The translations under genes and the position numbers were made by a program. From contig JAVEWJ010000001.1 of NCBI GenBank assembly GCA_034004605.1, positions 124,001 through 188,000 on the forward strand: 64,000 nucleotides of DNA, written 5' to 3'. Shown in pieces: positions 15,621 to 23,817 of the stretch. The notes beneath the pieces are model-generated. The model did no database searches and was not told the origin of the DNA. It saw nothing but the letters and a program-made list of their open reading frames with translations. Positions within the stretch are counted from its first letter, which is position 1. The number at the start of each line of letters is the position of its first letter. This stretch comes from JAVEWJ01 sp034004605 (lineage in GTDB: Bacteria; Patescibacteriota; Gracilibacteria; UBA1369; LOWO2-01-FULL-3).

Positions 15621-16241
15621 ATGTCGAAAAATAATCAAAAGACGAATGTGTATTCGAGCAAAGAAGGGTACGATCTTTGGGCAAAACAATACAACGATTC
15701 CAGAGCCATTTTGGAGGCTTTTGAAAAGGGACGATTTATGATGAAAACCGGCGATTTGAGGGGAAAGAAGGCGATTGATTTGGGTGCGGGAACAGGAAGA
15801 ATAACAGAATCTTTGCTTATGAACGGCGCTGATGTGTATTCTCTCGATGTGTCCGAAAAAATGATTGAAATTCTGAAAAAAGATTTTCCACAGGCGAAGG
15901 CCTTTGTGGGAGATGTTTTTAATATGCCATTTGAGGACGATTTTTTCGATTTGGCAACGGCGGGATTTTTGCTAGTGCATCTTAAAGATCCGAGGATGTT
16001 TTTTAGGGAGGTTAATAGGGTTCTTAAGCCGGGTGGGGTATTTATTTTAAGTAATATCAACCAAAAGAAAGCTCCAAAACTTCGACTTAATTCAAAAGAA
16101 GAGATTGTTATAAAATCTTTTTACCATAGGCCGCAAGATATAATTTCAATGCTTCAGGAAGAGGTGTTTACCGTGGAAAATGAAGATACTATTGAGGAGG
16201 ACGGTATTTGGATTAATCAAATTATTACTTGTAGAAAATAG
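15621..16241 (+). CDS. Class I SAM-dependent methyltransferase
   Basis: 206 residues. Motif I KKAIDLGAGTGRITESLL (about 47-64), acidic post-I VYSLDVSEKMIEIL, motif II-like DLATAGFLLVHLKDP and motif III RVLKPGGVFILSNI place it in the UbiE/Methyltransf_11 group. The substrate cannot be deduced. It stands alone between a divergent orphan and a lipoprotein gene with its own promoter. Confidence 0.88.
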   Translation: MSKNNQKTNVYSSKEGYDLWAKQYNDSRAILEAFEKGRFMMKTGDLRGKKAIDLGAGTGRITESLLMNGADVYSLDVSEKMIEILKKDFPQAKAFVGDVFNMPFEDDFFDLATAGFLLVHLKDPRMFFREVNRVLKPGGVFILSNINQKKAPKLRLNSKEEIVIKSFYHRPQDIISMLQEEVFTVENEDTIEEDGIWINQIITCRK

Positions 16242-16268
16242 ATTTAAGAGGTGCGGAAGTGATTTTTT

Positions 16269-16297
16269 TTGACTTTGAAACGTATTTTGCATAACAT
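16269..16297 (+). promoter_or_regulatory. Predicted promoter of the lipoprotein gene
   Basis: TTGACT (16269-16274), 17-base spacer, TAACAT (16292-16297), followed by a 29-base AT-rich leader to the ATG at 16327. Confidence 0.65.
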
Positions 16298-16326
16298 TTT
16301 GCCGTTTAATTTTTTAATCTAAAAGT

Positions 16327-17355
16327 ATGAAAATCCGAGCTTTGGTTTTACCGCTTGTAGCCTTAGTTTTTGCGACTGGATGCGGAGTGGGAGCTTCGAA
16401 TCCGGGAAACGAAGTGCTTCAAGAAGGTCTTACAAATCTTTATTACAACACAACATCAGCGAAATTCGACTTAAAGGTAAATGCTGACATTGTGGCTCCG
16501 GAAGGACAAAATCCGGCAAAAATAAAATTGGAAGGAACATTATCGGGTGATATGGACAACACAAATCCAGCCGAACCGAAATTCAATTTGGTACTTAAAG
16601 GAAGCGGAAATGCAGATCAAGAAGCGGTGGAAAAATTAAGCGCTGAAATGAGATCCGATTCGAAACTACTATATTTTGTAGTGAATGAAATTTCCAGCAT
16701 GGGCGGAGCTCTACCGGAAGAACAAGTAAAAGAATTCGCAGGCAAGTGGTTTAAAATGGATATTCCGGCTGATACATTCAAACAATTGGACAAAAAATCC
16801 GAAATGACGGAAGAAGAGAAAAAGATTAAAGAATTGGCTGAGAAAACTACATTCATGAAGGATATTAAATTCGATGGTACAAAGAAAATTATGGGTGAGG
16901 AGTGCTATGTATACAGTGCTTTCTTGGACATGGACGCTTTGAAAAATTTCCTTGTGGAAGTGGCAAAAATCGAAGATGGAGCCGAACCTAGCGAATCGGA
17001 GATTTCCGATCTTGAAAAACAACTTGAAATGTTTGGTTTAGATGGAAAATTCTATGTGGGCGTGGAAGATAAAGTGCTAAGAGGGGCTGAAGGTACATTT
17101 GTTGCTACTCCGGACGGTGGAAAAGTCACTGTGGATTTCACGCTTTCAATGGGTGATTTAAATAAAGCAGTAACTGTAGAAGCTCCTGAAAGTGCTGAAC
17201 TTTTTGATCCTATGATGCTTTTGGGCGGTGGCGCAATGATGGACCCGGGGGCTATGGATTACAGCACGCTTGAGGGGATGGAAGGACTTGAGGGAATGGA
17301 AGGATTTGAAGGTTTGGAAGGACTTGAAGGTATGGAAGGATTTGAGGCTCCTTAA
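16327..17355 (+). CDS. Lipoprotein with C-terminal Glu-Gly-Met repeats
   Basis: 342 residues. A type II signal peptide ends in the lipobox VFATGC, so Cys19 should be lipidated. The middle (about 40-290) has alternating strands and helices reminiscent of LppX/LolA-like lipoprotein folds (for example KIKLEGTLSGDMDN and GEECYVYSAFLDMD), without a clear family match. The tail (about 312-340) is a low-complexity EGLEGMEGFEGLEG repeat that could be a sticky or unfolded linker. Own promoter and a strong terminator make it monocistronic. Function unknown. Confidence 0.82.
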   Translation: MKIRALVLPLVALVFATGCGVGASNPGNEVLQEGLTNLYYNTTSAKFDLKVNADIVAPEGQNPAKIKLEGTLSGDMDNTNPAEPKFNLVLKGSGNADQEAVEKLSAEMRSDSKLLYFVVNEISSMGGALPEEQVKEFAGKWFKMDIPADTFKQLDKKSEMTEEEKKIKELAEKTTFMKDIKFDGTKKIMGEECYVYSAFLDMDALKNFLVEVAKIEDGAEPSESEISDLEKQLEMFGLDGKFYVGVEDKVLRGAEGTFVATPDGGKVTVDFTLSMGDLNKAVTVEAPESAELFDPMMLLGGGAMMDPGAMDYSTLEGMEGLEGMEGFEGLEGLEGMEGFEAP

Positions 17356-17373
17356 TTTAAAAATTGGGTTTAA

Positions 17374-17409
17374 GAAGGCCGGCAGATTAAAATCTGCCGG
17401 CCTTCTTTT
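17374..17409 (+). terminator. Intrinsic terminator after the lipoprotein gene
   Basis: A 15-bp perfect stem (17374-17388 with 17391-17405; core GGCCGGCAGATT/AATCTGCCGGCC), minimal 2-base loop, then TTTTG. The remaining sequence to 17633 is AT-rich and shows no gene. Confidence 0.9.
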
Positions 17410-17633
17410 GTATCTATTATTTCAGAATGAAATATGAAATGCCTTTTGACTTTTCATATTCTATTTTTATTTCATAAAGATAATTTTAATGAATTGTTGT
17501 AAAAACACACATTTATGGTGTTGTTTTGTTTTTTACAATACTACCCCTAGTGGATCTGATTTTTACTTGTTTTTTTACGATTGAAATTTGCCAATACAAG
17601 CCTTAATAATTTTTTAAGTTAAAACATAAACGG

Positions 17634-18254
17634 ATGATACGACAAGTACCGATTAGAGGTTTCGATAAAAATTTATCGTATTTCATCTCTGATGATACTT
17701 CAAAAGAGCTCTTCATTGTTGACCCCGGCGACGCAGAACAACTAATTGCCGAGGTGGAGTACCTTGGGCTTAATCCTGTCGGAATTCTACTTACTCATTC
17801 TCATTTCGATCACTTCGAGGGTGCTTTTGGTCTTGTGGAAAAATACGGAATACCTGTGTTCGTTCATAAAAATGGCATCGAGGAGTTGCAAAAAACGGGG
17901 CTTTTTGTTCTTGAAATGAAAAGTAAGTTTCTTTTGAAAGAAACTGAGATTCTAACTTTTCACACCCCCGGACATACAGACGATTCCGTTTGCTTTTATG
18001 TTCCTAAAAATGAAGCGCTACTCACCGGAGACACATTATTTGTCGGCTCAGTGGGCAATGTAAAAAGTGTTTCCGAAATGAAAGAACTTTACTCTTCGAT
18101 TTCCATGATAAGAAAACTCCCGCCCAAAACCATAATCTTCCCAGGTCATCATTATGGCAACAGACCAGCCTCGATTCTTATGCGCGAAAGAAAGCAAAAT
18201 GAATTCCTCAAAGCGAGGAATTTTTTTGTCTTTTCTAAATTATTTTTGGTGTAA
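17634..18254 (+). CDS. MBL-fold hydrolase (glyoxalase II-like)
   Basis: 206 residues of the metallo-beta-lactamase fold. Zinc ligands are visible in LLTHSHFDHFEG (H-x-H-x-D-H), HTPGHTDDSV, LTGDTLFVGSVG and the terminal PGHHYG. The likely reaction is thioester hydrolysis, but the family is broad. The last ~17 codons run through an intrinsic terminator hairpin and its T-run (18202-18227), giving an unusual hydrophobic NFFVFSKLFLV tail after the normal NEFL end. Confidence 0.87.
   Translation: MIRQVPIRGFDKNLSYFISDDTSKELFIVDPGDAEQLIAEVEYLGLNPVGILLTHSHFDHFEGAFGLVEKYGIPVFVHKNGIEELQKTGLFVLEMKSKFLLKETEILTFHTPGHTDDSVCFYVPKNEALLTGDTLFVGSVGNVKSVSEMKELYSSISMIRKLPPKTIIFPGHHYGNRPASILMRERKQNEFLKARNFFVFSKLFLV
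18202..18227 (+). terminator. Terminator embedded in the MBL-hydrolase coding end
   Basis: Stem AATTCCTC/GAGGAATT (18202-18209, 18215-18222), loop AAAGC, then seven T. It lies before the stop codon at 18252-18254, so the full-length frame is translated only from transcripts that read past it. Confidence 0.75.
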
Positions 18255-18300
18255 TTTTTCTTAAATTTTTGGTATAATTAAGAGAATAAACAAATACCAA

Positions 18301-19203
18301 ATGAGAAAAATTTCAATAATCGGTGCGGGAAATGTGGGATCCACCCTCGCTTATACTCTTATGCTTCGAAATGTTGCGTCTGAAATAAAACTTATAGATG
18401 TAAATGAAGAAAAGGAAAAAGGAGAGGTAATGGACATAGCTGACAGTATGTGTTTTGTGGAAACAGGATGCCTTAGAGGAGCCAATTTTGAAGATGCCAG
18501 AGAATCGGACATAGTGATAATCACCGCAGGTACCGCTCAAAAGCCCGGAGAAACGCGTCTTATGCTTGCCGAGAAAAATAAAGGAATTTTGAAATCAATA
18601 ATCAAAGGAATCGGAAAGTTCAAAAAAGATGCGATATTAATTATCGTTGCAAACCCTGTCGATGTGCTCACTTATCATGCACAGAAATGGTCAAAATTGC
18701 CCCGTAGCAGAGTTTTTGGAACGGGGACTTCTCTTGAAACCTCTCGAATGAAAACGGAGCTCTCAAGGTGTTTAAATGTATATGCCCAGAATATTGAAGG
18801 ATACTATTTGGGAGAACATGGAGATAGTGGATTTATCGCTTATTCAACGGTCTCTGCGGGTGGACGAAACATCTCCGACTTGAAGAAAAATCTTTGCGAT
18901 CTTAAGGGAATCGAAAGTCGTGTAAAAAACGAGGTCTATGAAATAATAAAAACCAAGGGATCTACTTATTACGGCATAGCGATGACGGCTTGCGATATTG
19001 TGGAGGCCGTACTTTTCAATCAGAAAAAAATTCTTCCGCTTTCGTGGAACCTTGATCCTTCTTACAAAATGGGCGATGTGTGCCTTTCAATGCCCGTAGT
19101 TGTAGGGGAAAACGGAATAGAAAAAAGGTGGCCCGTAATGCTTACAAAAACGGAAAAAAATGCGCTACTTAAGAGTGCGAAAAATATTTCCAAATATTTA
19201 TGA
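18301..19203 (+). CDS. ldh: L-lactate dehydrogenase
   Basis: 300 residues. Rossmann motif IGAGNVGSTLA (about 6-16) binds NAD. The substrate-specificity loop reads TAGTAQKPGETR: Gln at the discriminating position points to lactate rather than malate dehydrogenase. The catalytic His lies in LGEHGDSG, and the Arg-bearing helix in LETSRMK. It regenerates NAD by reducing pyruvate, in keeping with fermentative CPR metabolism. An extended -10 TGGTATAAT (TATAAT 18273-18278) precedes the ATG. The 3' end overlaps the convergent GNAT gene by 35 bases. Confidence 0.92.
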   Translation: MRKISIIGAGNVGSTLAYTLMLRNVASEIKLIDVNEEKEKGEVMDIADSMCFVETGCLRGANFEDARESDIVIITAGTAQKPGETRLMLAEKNKGILKSIIKGIGKFKKDAILIIVANPVDVLTYHAQKWSKLPRSRVFGTGTSLETSRMKTELSRCLNVYAQNIEGYYLGEHGDSGFIAYSTVSAGGRNISDLKKNLCDLKGIESRVKNEVYEIIKTKGSTYYGIAMTACDIVEAVLFNQKKILPLSWNLDPSYKMGDVCLSMPVVVGENGIEKRWPVMLTKTEKNALLKSAKNISKYL

Positions 19204-19621
19204 TTTTTTTCCAGATCATAGTGAAATAGCCCTCGTTTTCGTGGTCGGAAATGAAGCCGTTTTTTTCGTAGAATAACTTTGCAGTGTTTTTTGTGTTTAC
19301 TCTAAGCCTTATTTCAGAAAAAGATTCTTTTAAGAAATTTAAAACTATTGTGCCGGTTCCGAGTTTTTGTTTTTCTTCGTTTATAAAAAGCTTGTGAATA
19401 AAAATGCCATAATCCGTGTGGTGAAGGGAAAAAAATCCAATAATTTCTTCGCAGTCTTCAATTGTGAAAATTTCTCCGTATTTATGGTTTTCAAGATCCG
19501 TGATTATTTTTTGCTTTGAGGTGTCTTTTTCGGTGATATCGGAATATTTCAGAAGTATTTCGATTATGAAATCCGTGATTTTGGAGTTTATTGGATAAAT
19601 TTGAGGAATTATTTCAGGCAT
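19169..19621 (-). CDS. GNAT family N-acetyltransferase
   Basis: 150 residues. The acetyl-CoA-binding region reads IHKLFINEEKQKLGTGTIVLNFL, then RLRVNTKNTAKLFYEKNGF, the typical beta4-alpha3 and beta5-alpha4 pattern of GNAT enzymes. The substrate is unknown. Its start overlaps the stop of the upstream NTPase by eight bases, so the two are cotranscribed. The end runs antisense into ldh. Confidence 0.85.
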   Translation of the reverse strand: MPEIIPQIYPINSKITDFIIEILLKYSDITEKDTSKQKIITDLENHKYGEIFTIEDCEEIIGFFSLHHTDYGIFIHKLFINEEKQKLGTGTIVLNFLKESFSEIRLRVNTKNTAKLFYEKNGFISDHENEGYFTMIWKKIINIWKYFSHS

Positions 19622-20114
19622 TATTTTGGATTAAAGCGTTTATGATTTCTTTTTTCCATCTTGCTTCGGTGACTTGCTTGTTTTGTTTTTTGGCGCGAGA
19701 AATAATTTCAAGCTTCTTTTCCTCAAAATTTTTCGCCACTTTGAGAAGATAATAAAGAACGGAAAAGTCGCTTTTCCTCTCGTGTTTTTCGAATTTGACT
19801 ATCCGTTTTAAAGTTCTTCTGGAAAGTCTGAAAAAAGTGAGCGGGCGGGGAGGGGATAATATGAAAATTTTGTCCGCGGAGTTCAACACTTCATCAACCC
19901 AGTCATCAGTGTACATACCTTCTATTAGCCATTTTCCTTTTGAAATTATTTCCCTTACAGTTTGTTTTCGTTTTTCGGTAATAATACTTTTGCCCTGTTC
20001 GAATTTATAAAAGTGCGAATCGAGTTCGTAGTGATCAACATCAAGGGCTTTTGATAGCCTTTTTGCCAGTGTTGTTTTTCCTCCCCCCGGTGGGCCGAAT
20101 AGAAATATCTTCAT
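19614..20114 (-). CDS. P-loop adenylate-kinase-like NTPase
   Basis: 166 residues from ATG 20114, chosen because MKIFLFGPPGGGKTTLAKRL puts the P-loop at the extreme N-terminus as in relatives; a longer frame to 20273 adds 53 residues without domain features. GKWLIEGMYTDD and KIFILSPPRPLTFFRLSRR resemble the FlaR/topology-modulation and AAA_17 kinase-like group. Probably a small-molecule kinase; substrate unknown. First gene of a pair with the GNAT gene. Confidence 0.82.
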   Translation of the reverse strand: MKIFLFGPPGGGKTTLAKRLSKALDVDHYELDSHFYKFEQGKSIITEKRKQTVREIISKGKWLIEGMYTDDWVDEVLNSADKIFILSPPRPLTFFRLSRRTLKRIVKFEKHERKSDFSVLYYLLKVAKNFEEKKLEIISRAKKQNKQVTEARWKKEIINALIQNNA

Positions 20115-20297
20115 AAAATCGGTGTAGAAAATAAGCCAAAGGCCTTTGGCTTGGTTTTCTTCTTTATAGCGGAAAATGGGGAAGTTGGGAAGGTGATTGT
20201 TTTTGATGGATAAGAATAATAAATTTGAAGTTTTTAGTATTGTAAAAACTTGATTATTTAATTTCGAATACAAATGCTTCGCTTACGCTACGCATAG

Positions 20298-20374
20298 TGG
20301 TCGGGGTGAAAGGGCTCGAACCTTCGACCTCATGGTCCCAAACCATGCACTCTAGCCAACTGAGCTACACCCCG
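20298..20374 (-). tRNA. tRNA-Pro(TGG)
   Basis: Minus-strand cloverleaf: acceptor CGGGGTG/CACCCCG, anticodon stem-loop CATGG-TTTGGGA-CCATG with anticodon TGG, T-arm GTTCGAGC. Discriminator A and an encoded CCA (20298-20300). A short CGCTTACGCTACGC inverted element (about 20276-20295) lies just 3' of it. Confidence 0.95.
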
Positions 20375-20440
20375 ATTTCTTTTTGTATATTTTGCGTGTT
20401 GGATTGTATATAATAAAATCGTACTTGAAAAGTAAATTTT

Positions 20441-20944
20441 ATGGAGAGGCTTTATAAACAAAGCATAGGAAGTCCCATTATCGCCGACGATATCAAAGCC
20501 CCCGTGGCTATACTTCGCGATTTTGTCGTTGACTGCGAAAAGGGGAAAATCGTTGCATTGGTTGTAAATAAGAGGAGAAATCTAATTGTGACCGAGCAGG
20601 ATATTTCCGGATATGAATTTTTTCCGAGGATAAAGGGCGATGATTGTATTATTGAGGGAGTGGATGTTGTTCGAGTGTATGAAATTCAAAAAAAGGGTCT
20701 TTTTTTAATAGGCAACAGGGTAGTTACGGAGAAAGGCAAGTATTTAGGGGTGTGTGAGGATTTTTCATTTGACGATACCGAATTTAGAATTAAAAAGATT
20801 TTCGTTTCAAGGAGGATTTTGCATTTTTTTAGCGTGGAAGACCGAATTATTCCACTTGAGGATATTGTGGAGGTAAAAAAGAGCAAAATCATCGTTAAAG
20901 ACGATCTGGTAGCCGAAAAACAGACTTCAATGGTGGGAGCATAG
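20441..20944 (+). CDS. PRC-barrel domain protein
   Basis: 167 residues with two PRC-barrel-like halves: about 1-75 (SIGSPIIADDIKAPVAILRDFVVDCEKGKIVALVV) and 85-155 (LIGNRVVTEKGKYLGVCEDFSFDDTEFRIKKIFV). PRC barrels occur in RimM and photosynthetic H subunits and bind RNA or proteins. No RimM N-domain is seen. Soluble, function unknown. It converges on the pilin-like gene across a terminator. Confidence 0.75.
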   Translation: MERLYKQSIGSPIIADDIKAPVAILRDFVVDCEKGKIVALVVNKRRNLIVTEQDISGYEFFPRIKGDDCIIEGVDVVRVYEIQKKGLFLIGNRVVTEKGKYLGVCEDFSFDDTEFRIKKIFVSRRILHFFSVEDRIIPLEDIVEVKKSKIIVKDDLVAEKQTSMVGA

Positions 20945-20946
20945 TG

Positions 20947-20987
20947 CAAAAAAAAAGGTTCGGGAGTCCCATCGAGGGCCCGAACCT
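20947..20987 (-). terminator. Terminator for the pilin-like gene
   Basis: Arms AGGTTCGGG/CCCGAACCT (20956-20964, 20979-20987). On the minus strand the stem is followed by nine T, so it serves the gene ending at 21027; it may also stop plus-strand readthrough. Confidence 0.88.
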
Positions 20988-21026
20988 CAAATTTTGAAAT
21001 GAATTTTTAGTTTCGAAACTTACCTA

Positions 21027-21389
21027 CTATTGGGCTGTGAAAGCACCAAGTACGAAGTTTACCAAAGCGAATGAAAGAAGGATAATTATCAAACCGATTG
21101 CTGCGTTTTTGATAATACCTTTCGCTTTTGTTGTGTTTTCGTCATTACCTGCAGCAGTAACATAAAGGATACCTGCGTAGATAATGAAGATTACTGTGAG
21201 AAGGCCTAAGAATCCGAGGAAGTAATTTAGAACGGTTCTGATAAGTGATCGAAGATCGCCTTCAGTTCCGAGCAAATTGTCTTCCGGAGTGAGGAATCCC
21301 ACTGCGTAAACACTTGGCATGTGTGAAACAAGTGCCAATGCTCCCATCATCAATGCCGCTACGATAAGAGTTTGTTTTACCAATTTCAT
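21027..21389 (-). CDS. T4SS pilin-like (VirB2/Mbov_0395-type) membrane protein
   Basis: 120 residues from ATG 21389. A signal-like helix (LIVAALMMGALALVSH), a short linker, then two TM helices (VLNYFLGFLGLLTVIFIIYAGILYV and KNAAIGLIIILLSFALVNFVLGA) separated by a charged AAGNDENTTKAKG loop. This is the VirB2-like T4SS_pilin arrangement common in CPR genomes. The ATG at 21434 is rejected because the promoter -10 ends only four bases before it. No other secretion gene lies nearby, so the partner machinery is elsewhere or absent. Confidence 0.8.
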   Translation of the reverse strand: MKLVKQTLIVAALMMGALALVSHMPSVYAVGFLTPEDNLLGTEGDLRSLIRTVLNYFLGFLGLLTVIFIIYAGILYVTAAGNDENTTKAKGIIKNAAIGLIIILLSFALVNFVLGAFTAQ

Positions 21390-21437
21390 GGTTAATTTGT
21401 TAGATTTTATTTTTGTTTGAATTTTTGTTTTCATAAT

Positions 21438-21466
21438 ATTGTATCACAAGTGGCTTTCTATTGCAA
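21438..21466 (-). promoter_or_regulatory. Predicted promoter of the pilin-like gene
   Basis: Minus-strand TTGCAA (21461-21466), 17-base spacer, TACAAT (complement of 21438-21443). It decides the start codon of the gene in favour of 21389. Confidence 0.7.
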
Positions 21467-21483
21467 ATATTACTTCCGGGAAA

Positions 21484-21777
21484 TTATTTCCTTTTTAAAG
21501 GAATTGCGGAATTTTTTACTTGCGGTGTAATCGGTGCGCTTACTTGAGAGGTGATGGGGGCTTGGACCTGAGAAGTGAGTGTGCCGGAATTTTGGTCGGT
21601 AAGAACCCTCGAAGGAGCCACTACAGGCTTTGGGGGCCTCATATCGAAAGGATTTCTCTTAATCATTCCTTGTCCTCCGATAATTTCACCACCGAAAAGA
21701 ACGAAAGCGGAAATCGCTAGCACAGGCACAATTATTGCTGTAATCTTCGCCCATTTTGGGAATTTTTTCTTTTCCAT
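21484..21777 (-). CDS. Small membrane protein with Pro/Ser/Thr-Val-rich tail
   Basis: 97 residues. One TM helix (ITAIIVPVLAISAFVLFGG), then a proline-rich disordered tail with repeated SQVQAPITSQVSAPITPQV. The protein at 36020-36472 has the same plan (TM, short RPxDM segment, SPV/TSP repeats), so the two are probable paralogues. Function unknown. Own promoter directly upstream. Confidence 0.7.
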   Translation of the reverse strand: MEKKKFPKWAKITAIIVPVLAISAFVLFGGEIIGGQGMIKRNPFDMRPPKPVVAPSRVLTDQNSGTLTSQVQAPITSQVSAPITPQVKNSAIPLKRK

Positions 21778-21806
21778 TTTTTGTTTTTTGTTTTGGTTTT
21801 CAGATT

Positions 21807-21835
21807 ATTGTACCATTTATTGTCTTTGAAATCAA
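21807..21835 (-). promoter_or_regulatory. Predicted promoter of the small membrane protein gene
   Basis: Minus-strand TTGATT (complement of 21830-21835), 17-base spacer, TACAAT (complement of 21807-21812), about 30 bases from the ATG. Confidence 0.65.
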
Positions 21836-21885
21836 AAGAAAGCCTGCTAAAAAGCCGACTTTCTTTAAGATTTTTGAAGAATAAA

Positions 21886-22263
21886 TTATCTTTCAAGCCA
21901 TTCTCCAGTGCATCCTGACTTAACGGTTTCAATAAATTGATCATCTTTTTTATACCAGATTGTGACATCGTAAGTACCACCAGTGATACCTGTGGAATTA
22001 CTTTTGCATCCGCCTGTATATTCAGCAGGGCAAACAGTTTCGCTCCATGTGCCAACCATTTGGCAATCGCTCTTTAGATTGTCTACCGTGTAGTTGTTTA
22101 GGTTTTCGAAGTCTTGGCAGGAGTTATTGAAACTTACCAAGCAAGAACCCATTGTTGAAGCCGTTTCAGTGGTGCCGTTCTCAGTTGCTGGTGTAGTGGT
22201 GCCGCAACCTGTAGCGACCAATACCGTGAGTGCAAGAACACTCATTGCGATGAATTTTTTCAT
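21886..22263 (-). CDS. Small cysteine-containing lipoprotein
   Basis: 125 residues. Signal peptide with lipobox TVLVATGCG (lipidated Cys20). After a Thr-rich spacer the mature domain has six further cysteines (CLVSF, SCQDF, DCQMV, VCPAE, GCKSN, GCTGE), suggesting disulphides outside the cell. No family recognised. Confidence 0.75.
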   Translation of the reverse strand: MKKFIAMSVLALTVLVATGCGTTTPATENGTTETASTMGSCLVSFNNSCQDFENLNNYTVDNLKSDCQMVGTWSETVCPAEYTGGCKSNSTGITGGTYDVTIWYKKDDQFIETVKSGCTGEWLER

Positions 22264-22324
22264 TTTTTACAGGGTTAGTGTATGTGCCAATTAAAGTAAA
22301 TTTTTAGTTCGCTTGCAAGGTGAT

Positions 22325-23422
22325 TTATCCGCAATTAATACAATCGTTGCCTTTTATTAAATGAGCGTATTCTTTTAACTTTAAAATTTCTGTCAACTCA
22401 ACAACTTTTTCAAGCTTCCAATTCATGCAATTAGAGGTAAATGAAGTATCTTCCTCTGCACATTCAAAGCCAATTTCTTCTAAAATATCTAAAAATTCAT
22501 CACTTGGGCCTTGTGTGAGGGAAATATCTGAACCAAGTATATAAGTAGATCCATCAACACCGAAAACTCCACTCATTCGCTCTTCACTGCATTCAGAGGC
22601 GGTAAATAATTCTCCCAATTTTGATAGGTGACTATATTTTTCACTTTTGGGATATATCATATATCCAATATCTGTAGATTCTGGTTCTGAAGTGCAATAC
22701 GATAAAATTTCCTTATCTGCAAGCCCCATTGGTTTTAAAGAATCGGTAAATGGTTTGAAGCCATTGTCTCGTACTGCTTTTGAACGATAAAGCAGTTGAG
22801 CCATGAGGCCTCTTGTGATTGATTTGTCCAAAATAATAAAACTACTCATTCCTGAAAGATTTAAATATTTGTCTTTACAAAAATATCCAAAAGCCCAATG
22901 CATGTTTTCTATTTGAACGCAAGATAACTCGTTTTCGGTCAATGAGTTCTCTTTACATGAGTGATATACGCTAAGAGATGAACAACCTTCTCCTTCTTTC
23001 ATTTCATCTTCAGTAAAAAATGCCTCCTCTACTATTTTTAACGCTTCAGCAAGAGTAATATTATTCTCTGGCTTGAATGTGCCATCTGTGTAGCCTTGAA
23101 CAACTCCATCAATATAAGCTTGTGTTACATACTTATAGTACCAAATGTTTTCTGAAACATCTGGAAAAGGACTTTGTTTTGGGAATTTACTTGTATCTAT
23201 TCCCCCGATTGTTTCATAAAGCATTTTTAAAAACTCTGCTCGATTAATATCCTTATAAACCCCGAAAGTTCCGTCTTCGTAGCCTTGAACGACCCCCTGA
23301 TCCTGAAGCCAGTTGATATAGGTAGAAAATTCGTTTTCCGTTGAAACATCCGTGAAAGATGCGTTCACAGTATTGATGCTAAAAATTAGCATTAGTACTG
23401 GAAGAAGAAGCAGTTTTTTCAT
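22325..23422 (-). CDS. SLH-repeat surface protein
   Basis: 365 residues. Signal peptide (LLLLPVLMLIFSINTVNA), then two clear SLH repeats: FTDVSTENEFSTYINWLQDQGVVQGYEDGTF and FPDVSENIWYYKYVTQAYIDGVVQGYTDGTF, with a third degenerate one near residues 175-220. The C-terminal 130 residues are cysteine-rich (ending KGNDCINCG) and unrecognised. SLH repeats bind pyruvylated wall polysaccharide and hold proteins on the surface. One of five SLH-type proteins in the window. Confidence 0.85.
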   Translation of the reverse strand: MKKLLLLPVLMLIFSINTVNASFTDVSTENEFSTYINWLQDQGVVQGYEDGTFGVYKDINRAEFLKMLYETIGGIDTSKFPKQSPFPDVSENIWYYKYVTQAYIDGVVQGYTDGTFKPENNITLAEALKIVEEAFFTEDEMKEGEGCSSLSVYHSCKENSLTENELSCVQIENMHWAFGYFCKDKYLNLSGMSSFIILDKSITRGLMAQLLYRSKAVRDNGFKPFTDSLKPMGLADKEILSYCTSEPESTDIGYMIYPKSEKYSHLSKLGELFTASECSEERMSGVFGVDGSTYILGSDISLTQGPSDEFLDILEEIGFECAEEDTSFTSNCMNWKLEKVVELTEILKLKEYAHLIKGNDCINCG

Positions 23423-23562
23423 TTTTTTTGTTAAATTATTTGTATGAATTTTATATGAACTTCTTTTTCTTAAAAAGGTAAAACAATATTTTTCTCTTTT
23501 TAAGGGATAGTAAAAAAATTTTTATTTTGTTATTGTTTTTTCAAATAAATAACAAAAATAAT

Positions 23563-23781
23563 ATGCACAAGTTTTTCGCTCCGAATGAAGGTACAGCTGA
23601 TAGAATAATTCGTGCTGTTTTGGGAATTGCCGCTGCGGTGGGGGCTTATTTAATTTCCGGTTGGTTGCAAGTCGTACTTGCTGTTGTTGCTGTGATGCTT
23701 GTGTTTACTGCTATTACCGGCTTTTGCGGGCTTTATACTCTGCTTGGAATCAGAACTTGCCCACTGCCAAAGAAGAAATAG
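23563..23781 (+). CDS. DUF2892 inner-membrane protein
   Basis: 72 residues from ATG 23563 (an upstream extension lacks sense). Pattern MHKFFAPNEGTADRIIRAVLG, two TM helices, and CGLYTLLGIRTCPL match DUF2892 (YgaP membrane domain, elsewhere fused to rhodanese). The two cysteines flanking the second helix are conserved in the family. Role unclear. Confidence 0.82.
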   Translation: MHKFFAPNEGTADRIIRAVLGIAAAVGAYLISGWLQVVLAVVAVMLVFTAITGFCGLYTLLGIRTCPLPKKK

Positions 23782-23817
23782 GGTATTTTTTGAAGATTGT
23801 TTTTTTAGATCGCTTTT

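Noticed and set aside
22080..22097. TTGTCTAC...GTGTAG motif inside the small lipoprotein gene as a further array site
   Set aside because: Single heptamers are expected several times by chance in 62 kb; this one has no partner sites nearby.
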